DNA from: UBA8752 sp036159995
GTDB taxonomy: Bacteria > Bacteroidota > Bacteroidia > Flavobacteriales_D > Sanyastnellaceae
Direction: 5' to 3'
NCBI GenBank assembly: GCA_036159995.1
Contig: JAYYEI010000026.1
Location: 1-35,406 of the forward strand
DNA length: 35,406 bases
The stretch's first letter is position 1. The number at the start of each line of letters is the position of its first letter. Below the pieces are notes generated by a model, which ran no database searches, had not been told where the DNA came from, and saw nothing but the letters and a program-made list of their open reading frames with translations. Shown here piece by piece: positions 6,746 to 14,304 of the stretch. Made by a program: the position numbers and the translations under genes.

Positions 6746-8047
6746 TTACTGGATGAGCAAACGTTGGCGCTCGAGGCCCTGCGGACCTTGGAAGACCACC
6801 GTGTAGGCGCCGCTCTCGAGGCCGAGGTCGGTGCCGTTGCGGTGGAGCGTGCCCTGCCAGGCCGTGCGGCCCATGGCGTCGAGGATGAGCGCGTCGGTCT
6901 GCTGGCCGAAGCCGCTGCCGCTCAGGGGCTGGCCCTGCGTCAGGGGGTTCGGGAAGAGGGCAACCTCCTCAGCGGGCGTCGGGCCGATGCCGACCACCGG
7001 GCCCTCGCCGAAGTAGACGTTGTCGAAGTAGTACGTGGTTCCGCCCTCGACGCCCTCGTCTCCGAAGCCGAAGAAGATGACGAGCAAGTGGTGCGGGAAG
7101 CCCGTCTCCAGCTCCGGGGTGCCGGGCAGCTCATTGCCGAAGTTGAACTCGAGGGTCTCCCAACCTGCCTGGCTGGTGTACTGGATGGTCTCGGTGTAGA
7201 ACGGATTGCCACCGGTCATCTCCGCCTTGAGCAGGATGGGCGTGCCGGCCTCCGGCGTCCAGACCCGGACGCTGACCGTCTTTTCCTCCTCGGTGAAGGG
7301 CACAGGGTTGGCAAAGCCCTCGACCGTGCCGATCATGGTGCCGGCCCAGCCAACAGCAGTCGGCATCTTGACGACCTCCACGACGTGGTTGGTCGGGTTG
7401 GTCGGGTCGACCACGACCTGCGAGGCGGCGCCCCAGAAGTCGTAGGTGGTCTGATCCACAGTCTCGTCCTCAAACGTGCAGGGCAGATCGAGTTGGGCGA
7501 GGCCACCGCTGGCGTCCACTTGTTCGATGTCGTCGAAGTAGAAGGTCGACTCATCGCTTCCGTCGCCGGTCGTCTCGAAGTCAAACATGAAGACCAGCTT
7601 GTCAAACGTCATGGACAGCGCATTGGTGAAATTCCAATGCATCTCTTCCCAGCCGCCCTGCGTGGTGTTCCACTGGTCGACCTCGTAGGACAGCTCCGGC
7701 GGCCCCTCCAGCTTGAGCTTGATGCGGACGCCCTGACGCGGAGACCACACTTTCATGCGGATGGAACTGGCTTCGGAGAAATCGAGCGGAGCATCCAACG
7801 TCAGCAGGGATCCGGCCCAGACCGCCCCCCCATCGCGGACGATGCGGCCAACGGTGGCGCTGCTGTTGCCAGCACCAGGGCCAGGATTGGCGATGACCTC
7901 GGCCATGCCGCCATCAAAATCAGTGAAATCAGCGGTGGTGGTGCCGGACTCGAAGTCAATCGGCAGGCTCACCTGAGCGGAGGCGACCGAAAAACTGAGC
8001 ACAAAAAAAGCCCCTGCAAGAAGGGCATCATAGCGTTGGAGATGCAT
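6746..8047 (-). CDS. T9SS cargo protein with two tandem jelly-roll domains
   Basis: A 433-residue exported protein. The signal peptide covers about residues 1-24 (ALLAGAFFVLSFSVASAQ). Two repeats of about 150-160 residues follow, each beginning LP-x-x-FE, passing through a WAG motif and a K/R-V-W-S/T-P strand, and ending in YFDDIEQ or YFDNVYF. This is the pattern of beta-sandwich carbohydrate-binding-like modules, and many Bacteroidota proteins of this type are attached to glycan-degrading enzymes, but no catalytic domain is present here. The last about 70 residues are a T9SS type A sorting domain (VALFPNPLTQG, then ALILDAMGRTAWQG, then LESGAYTVVF and a basic end RQRLLIQ). The ATG at 8047 lies only four bases after a perfect TACCTTTG -7 element. 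The gene follows the DUF3089 lipoprotein gene on the same strand with 19 bases between. Glycan binding is inference. Confidence 0.82.
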   Translation of the reverse strand: MHLQRYDALLAGAFFVLSFSVASAQVSLPIDFESGTTTADFTDFDGGMAEVIANPGPGAGNSSATVGRIVRDGGAVWAGSLLTLDAPLDFSEASSIRMKVWSPRQGVRIKLKLEGPPELSYEVDQWNTTQGGWEEMHWNFTNALSMTFDKLVFMFDFETTGDGSDESTFYFDDIEQVDASGGLAQLDLPCTFEDETVDQTTYDFWGAASQVVVDPTNPTNHVVEVVKMPTAVGWAGTMIGTVEGFANPVPFTEEEKTVSVRVWTPEAGTPILLKAEMTGGNPFYTETIQYTSQAGWETLEFNFGNELPGTPELETGFPHHLLVIFFGFGDEGVEGGTTYYFDNVYFGEGPVVGIGPTPAEEVALFPNPLTQGQPLSGSGFGQQTDALILDAMGRTAWQGTLHRNGTDLGLESGAYTVVFQGPQGLERQRLLIQ

Positions 8048-8051
8048 GTAT

Positions 8052-8059
8052 CAAAGGTA
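8052..8059 (-). promoter_or_regulatory. Bacteroidota -7 element TACCTTTG
   Basis: Exact match to TAnnTTTG on the minus strand, separated from the ATG of the T9SS cargo gene by only four bases (ATAC). Transcription from it would begin at or next to the start codon. No clear TTTG at -33 is visible. Confidence 0.5.
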
Positions 8060-8066
8060 CACCAAC

Positions 8067-9110
8067 TCAGCGCTCCTCTGCCGCGGCCGCCACGCGGTCG
8101 TGCACGTTGTCGCGGATGTCAGACCAGAAGAGGTTGAAATCGCCCACGTGCCAATTGTCCCGGTGGAGCCATTTGCCGACCAGGAACATGTGAGGCTGGT
8201 CAATCCACAGCACGCCGTCCGCCGTGACGCGGGCGGTGATGCTGCCGGGGTTTTTGTTGCGGAAAGACTCGCGCACCGCCCCACCATGTTCGCTGCGCGG
8301 ATTGGTCCGGTCCACCTCCGTGGTCCACGTCACCGGGTGGATGACACTGGGCGTGGCCGGCTTGGCGGCAATCCACCGCGGGAGGTAGCCGGTGCCGTAG
8401 CTCATCCACGTGCAGTAGCAATGCTGGTCTGTGGCCGCCGTGCACGGCGGGATGGCAGTGAAGTCCGACGGGTAGATGTCCATGCCGGGGATGTAGGCGG
8501 CCACGAGCCGGTCCTGGAGCGCCGTGCCGTCGAAGAACTCCTGCAGCAGCCAACGGGCGTGCCAGCTGCCCTGGCTGTGGGCGGCGATGACCAGCGGCCG
8601 GCCCTCGTCCCAGTGGTCGAGGAAGTGCTGGAAGGCCGCGCGGATGTCGCTGTAGGCGATCTGAAGCGCGCCGAGGCTGAGGCTGTCGCCGACCGAGAAG
8701 ACGCGGATGTGGGCCTGGCGGTAGCGCGGGGCGAAGACCCGGCCGGCCCCATTGAAGATGGCCGCCTGGTGGCGCACCGGCCATTCGTCGACGGCCGCGT
8801 TGAGGGCGGCGCTGTCGAGGGCCGCGTTCCAATGGGCGCCCTCCTCGAAGATGGTCGGATGCAAGTAGAAGACGTCCGCCGTCCCGGGGCCTTCGGAGAC
8901 TTTGCGGCCCTTCGGCAGGAGGTCGGCGGGGTCCTCCGTCCACGGCAGGGCCGCCCAATGGGCCCCGTCGGCGTAGTTCGGCGGCGCTGGAATCGGCTCC
9001 AGCCGCTCCGCAATGCGCTCCACGTGCAGCCCCGTCTCCACCACGGACTCATACCGCTTGCATCCGCTGATTGTCAGCACGATGAAGAAGAGAAACAGGA
9101 AACGCTGCAT
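8067..9110 (-). CDS. DUF3089 lipoprotein, alpha/beta hydrolase
   Basis: A 347-residue lipoprotein of the DUF3089 group of alpha/beta hydrolases. The signal peptide ends in lipobox ISGC (Cys17). The nucleophile elbow is AHSQGS with Ser179, preceded by the strand RPLVIA. Other family marks are ADVFYLHPTIF near residues 78-88, FAPRYRQA, and a late HPVTW segment. The catalytic Asp and His are probably in the last 120 residues (the NWHVGDFNLFWSDIR region contains candidate His and Asp). The substrate is unknown; lipase/esterase activity is the family expectation. A CACTTT-like element is not seen, but GACATTTG (minus strand 9115-9122) lies four bases before the ATG and may be its -7 element. The gene is divergent from the dehydrogenase gene at 9246. 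Confidence 0.85.
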   Translation of the reverse strand: MQRFLFLFFIVLTISGCKRYESVVETGLHVERIAERLEPIPAPPNYADGAHWAALPWTEDPADLLPKGRKVSEGPGTADVFYLHPTIFEEGAHWNAALDSAALNAAVDEWPVRHQAAIFNGAGRVFAPRYRQAHIRVFSVGDSLSLGALQIAYSDIRAAFQHFLDHWDEGRPLVIAAHSQGSWHARWLLQEFFDGTALQDRLVAAYIPGMDIYPSDFTAIPPCTAATDQHCYCTWMSYGTGYLPRWIAAKPATPSVIHPVTWTTEVDRTNPRSEHGGAVRESFRNKNPGSITARVTADGVLWIDQPHMFLVGKWLHRDNWHVGDFNLFWSDIRDNVHDRVAAAAEER

Positions 9111-9245
9111 GGTGCAAATGTCAACAACGCAGGGCGCTCGGGGTTTTCACCAATCGCAATTCTTGAGAACCCACGCCGACGCCCGCAAAATCCATCGGCA
9201 CGGATGTGAACCCCGGTCTAATTTTCCCTGCGTTGAACTGAGACG

Positions 9246-10460
9246 ATGAAGATTGGAATCATCCGGGAGGGAAAGGTGCCGCCGGACCAGCGGGTCCCGC
9301 TGACGCCCGAGCAATGCGCTGAAGTACTGGTGCGCTTTCCGTACATCGAGCTGGCCGTCCAGCCCAGCGATGTGCGGCGCATCACCGATGCCGAATACAC
9401 CGAGGCCGGCGTCCAGCTCCAGGAAGACCTGAGCGATTGCGATGTCCTGTTCGGAGTGAAGGAGGTTCCGTTGGACCAATTGATTCCCGAAAAGACCTAT
9501 TTCTTCTTCTCCCACACCTACAAGCTCCAGCCCTACAACGCCAAGCTCCTGCGGGCCTGCATCGACAAGAAGGTTCGGCTCATCGACTACGAACTGCTCA
9601 AGCGTCCAGGCGGACAGCGCATCATCGGATTTGGCCGCTATGCCGGCATCGTCGGGACGTACAACGCCTTCCGCACCTTTGGCGCCCACCACGGCACCTA
9701 TGACCTACCCCGCGCCATCGACTGCGCGGACCGCAAGGAGATGGAAGGCCACCTCTCCAAAGTCAGCCTCGCTCCCACCACCAAGATCGCCCTGACCGGC
9801 CACGGCCGCGTCGGAAATGGCGCCCGCGAAATCCTCGAGGCCATGCGCATCCGCGAGGTGCACCCCGTGGACTACCTCCGCGAAGACTTCGGGGAGCCCG
9901 TCTTCACCCACCTCGACCTGGAGGACTACAACCGCCGGCGCGGGGATGGCGGCTTCGACTTCGACGAATTCTGTTCCGACCCCATCGACTACGAGAGCAC
10001 CTTCATGGCGTTCGCCCGGTCGACGGATCTGTTCATCGCCGGCCATTTCTGGGCGGAAGGCTCGCCCTTCCTGTTCACTCGTGAAGATGTCCGTGACGAG
10101 GACTGGCGCATCTCGGTCGTGGCCGACATCAGCTGCGACATCGACGGCCCGGTGGCCTCCACGGTCGAACCGAGCACCATCGCCGACCCGATGTACGGCT
10201 ATGACCCGATCAAGGAAGGTCGCGTGCCCTTCCGCACTCCGGGTTCGATCGGCGTCATGGCCGTGGACAACCTGCCCTGCGAATTGCCCCGCGACGCCAG
10301 CGCCGACTTCGGCGCGACGCTCGTGAAGCACATCATTCCGTTGGTGGTGGAGGGCGACGCCCAAGGCATCCTCGAAGGGGCCTCGGAAACCAACCTCGCC
10401 GGCAAGCTCACCCCGGCTTTCGCCTACCTATCCGAGTACGCCGGACTCACTGGGCAATGA
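9246..10460 (+). CDS. Saccharopine/alanine dehydrogenase-like NAD oxidoreductase
   Basis: A 404-residue enzyme of the alanine dehydrogenase/pyridine nucleotide transhydrogenase superfamily, closest by eye to lysine-forming saccharopine dehydrogenase (the Lys1 type). The N-terminal domain opens IGIIREGKVPPDQRVPLTP, where the R-x-P-L/LTP motif is typical. SHTYKLQPYN includes His90 and Lys93, corresponding to the family's catalytic His and neighbouring Lys. The nucleotide-binding turn is GHGRVGNG at 185-192. The later TPGSIGVMAVDNLP motif also fits this group. In eukaryotes Lys1 acts in lysine synthesis; the bacterial substrate is uncertain and could be saccharopine or a related opine-like amino acid. 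The stop overlaps the stop end of the convergent TonB-like gene by 14 bases. A TAATTTTC element at 9219-9226 lies 19 bases upstream of the ATG. Confidence 0.82.
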   Translation: MKIGIIREGKVPPDQRVPLTPEQCAEVLVRFPYIELAVQPSDVRRITDAEYTEAGVQLQEDLSDCDVLFGVKEVPLDQLIPEKTYFFFSHTYKLQPYNAKLLRACIDKKVRLIDYELLKRPGGQRIIGFGRYAGIVGTYNAFRTFGAHHGTYDLPRAIDCADRKEMEGHLSKVSLAPTTKIALTGHGRVGNGAREILEAMRIREVHPVDYLREDFGEPVFTHLDLEDYNRRRGDGGFDFDEFCSDPIDYESTFMAFARSTDLFIAGHFWAEGSPFLFTREDVRDEDWRISVVADISCDIDGPVASTVEPSTIADPMYGYDPIKEGRVPFRTPGSIGVMAVDNLPCELPRDASADFGATLVKHIIPLVVEGDAQGILEGASETNLAGKLTPAFAYLSEYAGLTGQ

Positions 10461-11211
10461 ACCGGTAGGTCAGCGTGCCCGATTGACGTCGGGGCGCCTC
10501 CGCCTTGGACTGGAACCGGCACTGCCGCACACTGCGAAGGGATTCGGTCTCGAGGCACACGGCCGTTGCCTTGCCGCCATTAGAAGTCGTGGAGAGCACC
10601 GACGCCTCCAAAACATCGCCACCGGGCGACACCATGATGGCCAGGCGGACCACCCCCCCTCCTCGGCAACGATAGCCTGGAATGTTGAGGTTGAGCGCCT
10701 TTCGGCCTTCGAGGTCGTATTCGGCCGTGACCTGACCGGCCACCCGTTCATCCCAACCGTCGTAGCGCTCGATGGGCCCTTCGTCCCGATCCGGCCGAGA
10801 CACCCCTTGCGTGGGGTCGGTTCGGCCCTCGGACAGGGCATCGAACGCGGCCTGCTCAAAGGCGCGCAATTCAGCTTCCACCTCCTCGGACAGGGCCTCC
10901 CGTTCCGCCCGGGAACTGCGGACCTCCTCTCCAGTCCGGGCGCGGGCATCGGCCGAGACATTGGTGATCCGCTCGTTCATCCGGGCCTCCAGCCGATCGC
11001 GGACGGCCTCCTCCATCGTGCGGGTTTCCACCTCCTCGAAGTCCACGAAGTCGACTTGGGCATACGGCTGGGCCTCCGCAGCCGGAAGTCGCCCCCAGCG
11101 ATCGAGGATGCCCAGCGCCACGACATGCACCAGCAGGGCGGCGATGGCCGCCTGCCACATGGCGCGCTCTGTGCGCGTGATCCGCTTACCGGACTGTGGG
11201 GACGTGGGCAT
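10447..11211 (-). CDS. TonB-like energy-transducer family protein
   Basis: A 254-residue inner-membrane-anchored periplasmic protein. One transmembrane helix (about 18-36, AMWQAAIAALLVHVVALGIL) follows a short basic cytoplasmic end. A long charged region (about 55-125, rich in Glu and Arg, probably helical) follows, and the last about 75 residues resemble the TonB C-terminal domain: GGVVRLAIMVSPGGDVLEA, then C-x-x-x-x-x-x-SVRQCRF, then GTLTYRF. TonB carries proton-motive-force energy from ExbB/ExbD to outer-membrane receptors. No exbB/exbD or receptor lies nearby, and the proline-rich linker usual in TonB is replaced by an acidic/basic helix, so a TonB/TolA-like stress or scaffold role is possible. 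The ATG at 11211 has no good ribosome site. The 3' end overlaps the convergent dehydrogenase gene by 14 bases. Confidence 0.75.
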   Translation of the reverse strand: MPTSPQSGKRITRTERAMWQAAIAALLVHVVALGILDRWGRLPAAEAQPYAQVDFVDFEEVETRTMEEAVRDRLEARMNERITNVSADARARTGEEVRSSRAEREALSEEVEAELRAFEQAAFDALSEGRTDPTQGVSRPDRDEGPIERYDGWDERVAGQVTAEYDLEGRKALNLNIPGYRCRGGGVVRLAIMVSPGGDVLEASVLSTTSNGGKATAVCLETESLRSVRQCRFQSKAEAPRRQSGTLTYRFIAQ

Positions 11212-11267
11212 GGACAGGATTCGTCTACAAAATAACAGGCGTTGTCACACGTTGAACCCAGAGTTCG

Positions 11268-11275
11268 TACCTTTA
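11268..11275 (+). promoter_or_regulatory. -7 element TACCTTTA
   Basis: One mismatch from TAnnTTTG, 17 bases before the ATG of the Cys/Lys-rich protein. A TTG 23 bases upstream (GTTGTC at 11251) is a possible but distant -33 element. Confidence 0.45.
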
Positions 11276-11292
11276 TTGCAACAAACGACGAC

Positions 11293-11580
11293 ATGAAGCA
11301 CATTCTCCTCCTCGGCGCCCTCTTCCTCTTTGGCGCTACCGCATCTGCTCAGAGCTGCACCGGCGCTTCCAGCGACAAGGCCAAGACCGAGTGTACCAAG
11401 AGCAAGTCCTCCTGTTGCCAAGGCGCCAAGGCCGCCAGCTGCTGTGACTCCAAGTCCAAGAAGAGCAAGAAGAAGGCCAAGAAGGCTTCCAACAAAGAGC
11501 AAGGCAAGCAGCAGATGGCCATGAACCGCCCTGAAGAGAAGGCGGACAAGAAGGCTGAAGTGAGCCCCGCCAAGAACTGA
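11293..11580 (+). CDS. Cys- and Lys-rich small secreted protein
   Basis: I do not recognise a family. The 95-residue protein has a clean signal peptide (MKHILLLGALFLFGATASAQ), then a mature part of about 75 residues with six cysteines in the order C, C, CC, CC (residues about 22-52, including SSCCQGAK and SCCDSK). A lysine-rich tail follows (SKKSKKKAKK, then several K-E pairs) ending PAKN. Low-complexity composition suggests a disordered polycation with a small disulphide- or metal-binding head. An upstream GTG at 11242 is in frame but would place 17 extra residues before the signal peptide, so the ATG at 11293 is preferred. It is a single-gene unit: its own -7 element TACCTTTA lies upstream and a strong terminator is 24 bases after the stop, which suggests substantial expression. 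Confidence 0.75.
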   Translation: MKHILLLGALFLFGATASAQSCTGASSDKAKTECTKSKSSCCQGAKAASCCDSKSKKSKKKAKKASNKEQGKQQMAMNRPEEKADKKAEVSPAKN

Positions 11581-11604
11581 TTGGAACACTGTTCCATCCA
11601 CTGA

Positions 11605-11637
11605 GAAAAGCCCGCCTTCGCGGGCTTTTCTATTTTG
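11605..11637 (+). terminator. Strong rho-independent terminator
   Basis: A perfect 11-pair stem GAAAAGCCCGC / GCGGGCTTTTC (11605-11615 with 11620-11630), loop CTTC, followed by TATTTTG. It closes the Cys/Lys-rich gene. The A-run and T-run make the stem partly symmetric, so it could also stop transcription from the other strand. Confidence 0.9.
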
Positions 11638-11644
11638 CAAAGCC

Positions 11645-14227
11645 GTGTTCCGCCTCCTGACCCTCCCCCTGTTGCTCCTGTCCTTGAGCAGCCTCGCCCA
11701 ACTCAACGTGGTCGGGGACGCCATCGCACTCGGGAGCGACTGCTACCGGCTGACCGAGGCCATCGGCACGCAACAGGGCGCGGCTTGGTCAGACTGCACC
11801 ATCGACATCTCCGAGCCCTTCACGATGGACTTCACGGTCTATCTAGGGAGCAACAACGGCGGAGCGGACGGCATCGCCTGGGTCCTCCAGCAGATTGGCC
11901 CCCAAGCCTACAACCCCAACGGCGGAGGCAGCATCGGATACAATACAGATCCGCCCTACTTCAATCCGGCCCTCATCATCGAGTTCGACACCTACCAGAA
12001 CGGATGGGCCGGTGACCCAGGCTATGACCATCTGGCCTTGCAACGGGATGGCTCCGGCGACCACACCGGCCCCAACTGCATCGCCGGTTGCCCGCCCAAC
12101 ACGATTCAAGCCAGTGCCACCGCCGCCAACATCGAAGACGGACAGGACCACGATGTCCACATTGAATGGGACCCCGTGGCCCAAATCCTGTCCATGGATT
12201 TCGACGGTCAAGAACGCATCAACGCCTCCGTCGACCTCGTCGGCGACCTCTTCCCCGGCAACCCCAACGTATACTGGGGGTTCACAGGCAGCACCGGCGG
12301 CGCCAACAACGTCCAGGAGTTCTGCGTCATCGCCACTGAATTCAGCTCCGACATCGGCATCGAGGACATCACCTTCGACCCGCCGGGCCCCTACACAGTG
12401 TGCCCAGGCGAAACCGTGACCGTGACCGCCTCCGTTCCCTCCGGGAGCGTGGCGTGGGCCTCCTCGGGCACCGCCACTCTGACCGCCGGCGTCGGGGACC
12501 ATCTCGTCCAGGCCAATGCCACCGGCTGCCCCCAAACGGAGACCATCACCATCGAGGAATTGCCCTCGCCCAATCTGTCGACCGCCCCCTCCGTGACCCT
12601 GTGTGACGGGGCGCCGACCGTCCTCACCGCGGAAGCCGACGCCGGCACCACCCTCGACTGGGACGGGATCGGCCAAGCCACGCTGGCGGTCAGTGGGGCC
12701 GGCAGCCATACGGTGACCGGCGTGCTCGGCTCCTGCAGCGAGAGCGTGGACGTGACGGTCATCGAACAGGCCTCACCCACCGTTTCGGTCAGTCCCGGAC
12801 CGTCCATCGACGTCTGCGATGGCGAGGTGGTCACGGTAGAGGCCTCCACCGACATCGCCGCCTCGATCCAGTGGACGGTCAATGGGGGCGGCGTTCCAGG
12901 GACAGCCCTTGACGTGACCTCGGTCGTGTTGGCGCAGGCCACGGCCGTCGCAGGCGGGTGCCCGGGCAACACGGTCACCCTCGACATCGCCGTCCTGCCC
13001 CTGCCCACCGCGTCCCTCTCGACCATCCCCGACCAACTGTGTTGGGGGACAACCGGCCTGGTGACCGCCGTCCCCAACACCGGCTCCACCGTGACGGACT
13101 GGACGCTCCCGTCCGGCACCCCCGCACCCAACCAAGCTGGCCCCGGCCTGTACACGGCCCACCTGCTCGGCGACAACGGGTGCACCTCGTCGGCCTCCAT
13201 TGCCCTGAACCAACTGCCGCCCATCGATTGGGCCCTCAGCGGGCCGCTGGGCGAGTGCAACAACGCCCCGGCCGCCCTGACCGTCACCGGCAACCACGAG
13301 ACCGCCACCTGGTCCACCGGCGCCACCGGCAACCTGCTCGAACTGACCGCTGCGGACGGGCCGGGCCCGTTCGAGGTCACCGTGAGCCTCGGCGGCTGCA
13401 CGGAGACCGACCAGACCACCATCGAATGGTGGCCGGTGCCGGTCATCGGCCCCCTCCCCGATACCGTCATCCACTGCGTACTCGACCAGCCGGAGGTCTG
13501 GTCCTGGCCCGCCCAAGCCGAAGCGCCCGTGGGTTGGTGGGTCTGGACCGTCAACGAGGACGTGATCGCCGGCGGACCGGCCTGGGACACCGAAGGTGAT
13601 TACACCATCCGCATCTTCGACAGCATGACCTTGTGCGAAGACACCACGTCGGTCGTGGTCGACGTCTGGCCCAACCTCGACGTGGCCGCTGCTCCCCTCC
13701 AAGGCATCGTCTGCTGGGGTGAAGAGACCGAAGTCCTCGGCGAACTCCGCGCCGTGGAGGGCACCAACCTCGAGGAGATCCCCTACACCCTCTCCTGGTC
13801 CGAACCCGGCATCGAGGGCCTCAACCCCACCGTTCCCGCCGGCACCTACCTCCTGACGGCCGAGAACGCGTGCGGCATCGCGGTGGACATTGTCGAGGTG
13901 GCCCAGGAATACTGCGGCTGCGACATGTGGGTCCCCACCGCCTTCACGCCGGACAACGACGGCATCAACGACGGCTTCCGGGTGGAGACCAATTGTCCCG
14001 AACTCGACGAATTCCGGTTCCAAGTCTTCGACCGCTGGGGCGAACTCATCTGGTCCACCGAGGATCCTGAGGCCCCCTGGGTTGGGCAAGGCATCGAGGG
14101 CAAGGCCATGGAGGGCCAGCACTACATCCCGGACGGGGTCTACGGCTACCGGCTGTTCTGGAAATACGGGGAGCTCGGCATCCCCATCATCGAGGAGCGG
14201 ACGGGACACATCCACATCCTGCGCTGA
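11645..14227 (+). CDS. L-type lectin adhesin with T9SS type B sorting domain
   Basis: An 860-residue secreted protein starting at GTG (no ATG in frame nearby). The signal peptide is VFRLLTLPLLLLSLSSLAQ. Residues about 20-235 are a legume/L-type lectin domain of the bacterial kind: SDCTIDISEPFTMDFTVYLG, GGADGIAWVLQQ, PALIIEFDTYQNG with the metal-site Asp, and DVHIEWDP. Residues about 245-760 form a string of roughly 85-residue Ig/PKD-like beta domains rich in Thr and Val (repeated cysteine-containing units such as ITIEELPSPNLST and VTVIEQASPTVSV). The end (764-860) is the gliding-motility-associated C-terminal domain, CGCDMWVPTAFTPDNDGIND (FTPDNDGINDGF at 767-778) then RFQVFDRWGELIWST, which is the type B T9SS signal. 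Probably a cell-surface sugar-binding adhesin. The stop is followed within 80 bases by the hydroxyglutarate oxidase gene, functionally unrelated. Confidence 0.88.
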   Translation: MFRLLTLPLLLLSLSSLAQLNVVGDAIALGSDCYRLTEAIGTQQGAAWSDCTIDISEPFTMDFTVYLGSNNGGADGIAWVLQQIGPQAYNPNGGGSIGYNTDPPYFNPALIIEFDTYQNGWAGDPGYDHLALQRDGSGDHTGPNCIAGCPPNTIQASATAANIEDGQDHDVHIEWDPVAQILSMDFDGQERINASVDLVGDLFPGNPNVYWGFTGSTGGANNVQEFCVIATEFSSDIGIEDITFDPPGPYTVCPGETVTVTASVPSGSVAWASSGTATLTAGVGDHLVQANATGCPQTETITIEELPSPNLSTAPSVTLCDGAPTVLTAEADAGTTLDWDGIGQATLAVSGAGSHTVTGVLGSCSESVDVTVIEQASPTVSVSPGPSIDVCDGEVVTVEASTDIAASIQWTVNGGGVPGTALDVTSVVLAQATAVAGGCPGNTVTLDIAVLPLPTASLSTIPDQLCWGTTGLVTAVPNTGSTVTDWTLPSGTPAPNQAGPGLYTAHLLGDNGCTSSASIALNQLPPIDWALSGPLGECNNAPAALTVTGNHETATWSTGATGNLLELTAADGPGPFEVTVSLGGCTETDQTTIEWWPVPVIGPLPDTVIHCVLDQPEVWSWPAQAEAPVGWWVWTVNEDVIAGGPAWDTEGDYTIRIFDSMTLCEDTTSVVVDVWPNLDVAAAPLQGIVCWGEETEVLGELRAVEGTNLEEIPYTLSWSEPGIEGLNPTVPAGTYLLTAENACGIAVDIVEVAQEYCGCDMWVPTAFTPDNDGINDGFRVETNCPELDEFRFQVFDRWGELIWSTEDPEAPWVGQGIEGKAMEGQHYIPDGVYGYRLFWKYGELGIPIIEERTGHIHILR

Positions 14228-14280
14228 CCCGTTCCCGGACCCACTCCGGCCCACAGCGAACCCGCGGCGGACGGAGCGGT

Positions 14281-14288
14281 TATCTTCG
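14281..14288 (+). promoter_or_regulatory. -7-like element TATCTTCG
   Basis: One mismatch from TAnnTTTG, 16 bases before the ATG of the L-2-hydroxyglutarate oxidase gene. No -33 element is apparent. Confidence 0.35.
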
Positions 14289-14304
14289 CCGCCCGCACCC
14301 TCGC

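Noticed and set aside
6554..8137. A 527-codon plus-strand frame over the tmRNA 5' end and the T9SS cargo gene
   Set aside because: It is antisense to a gene with clear signal peptide, repeats and sorting domain, and has no recognisable domain.
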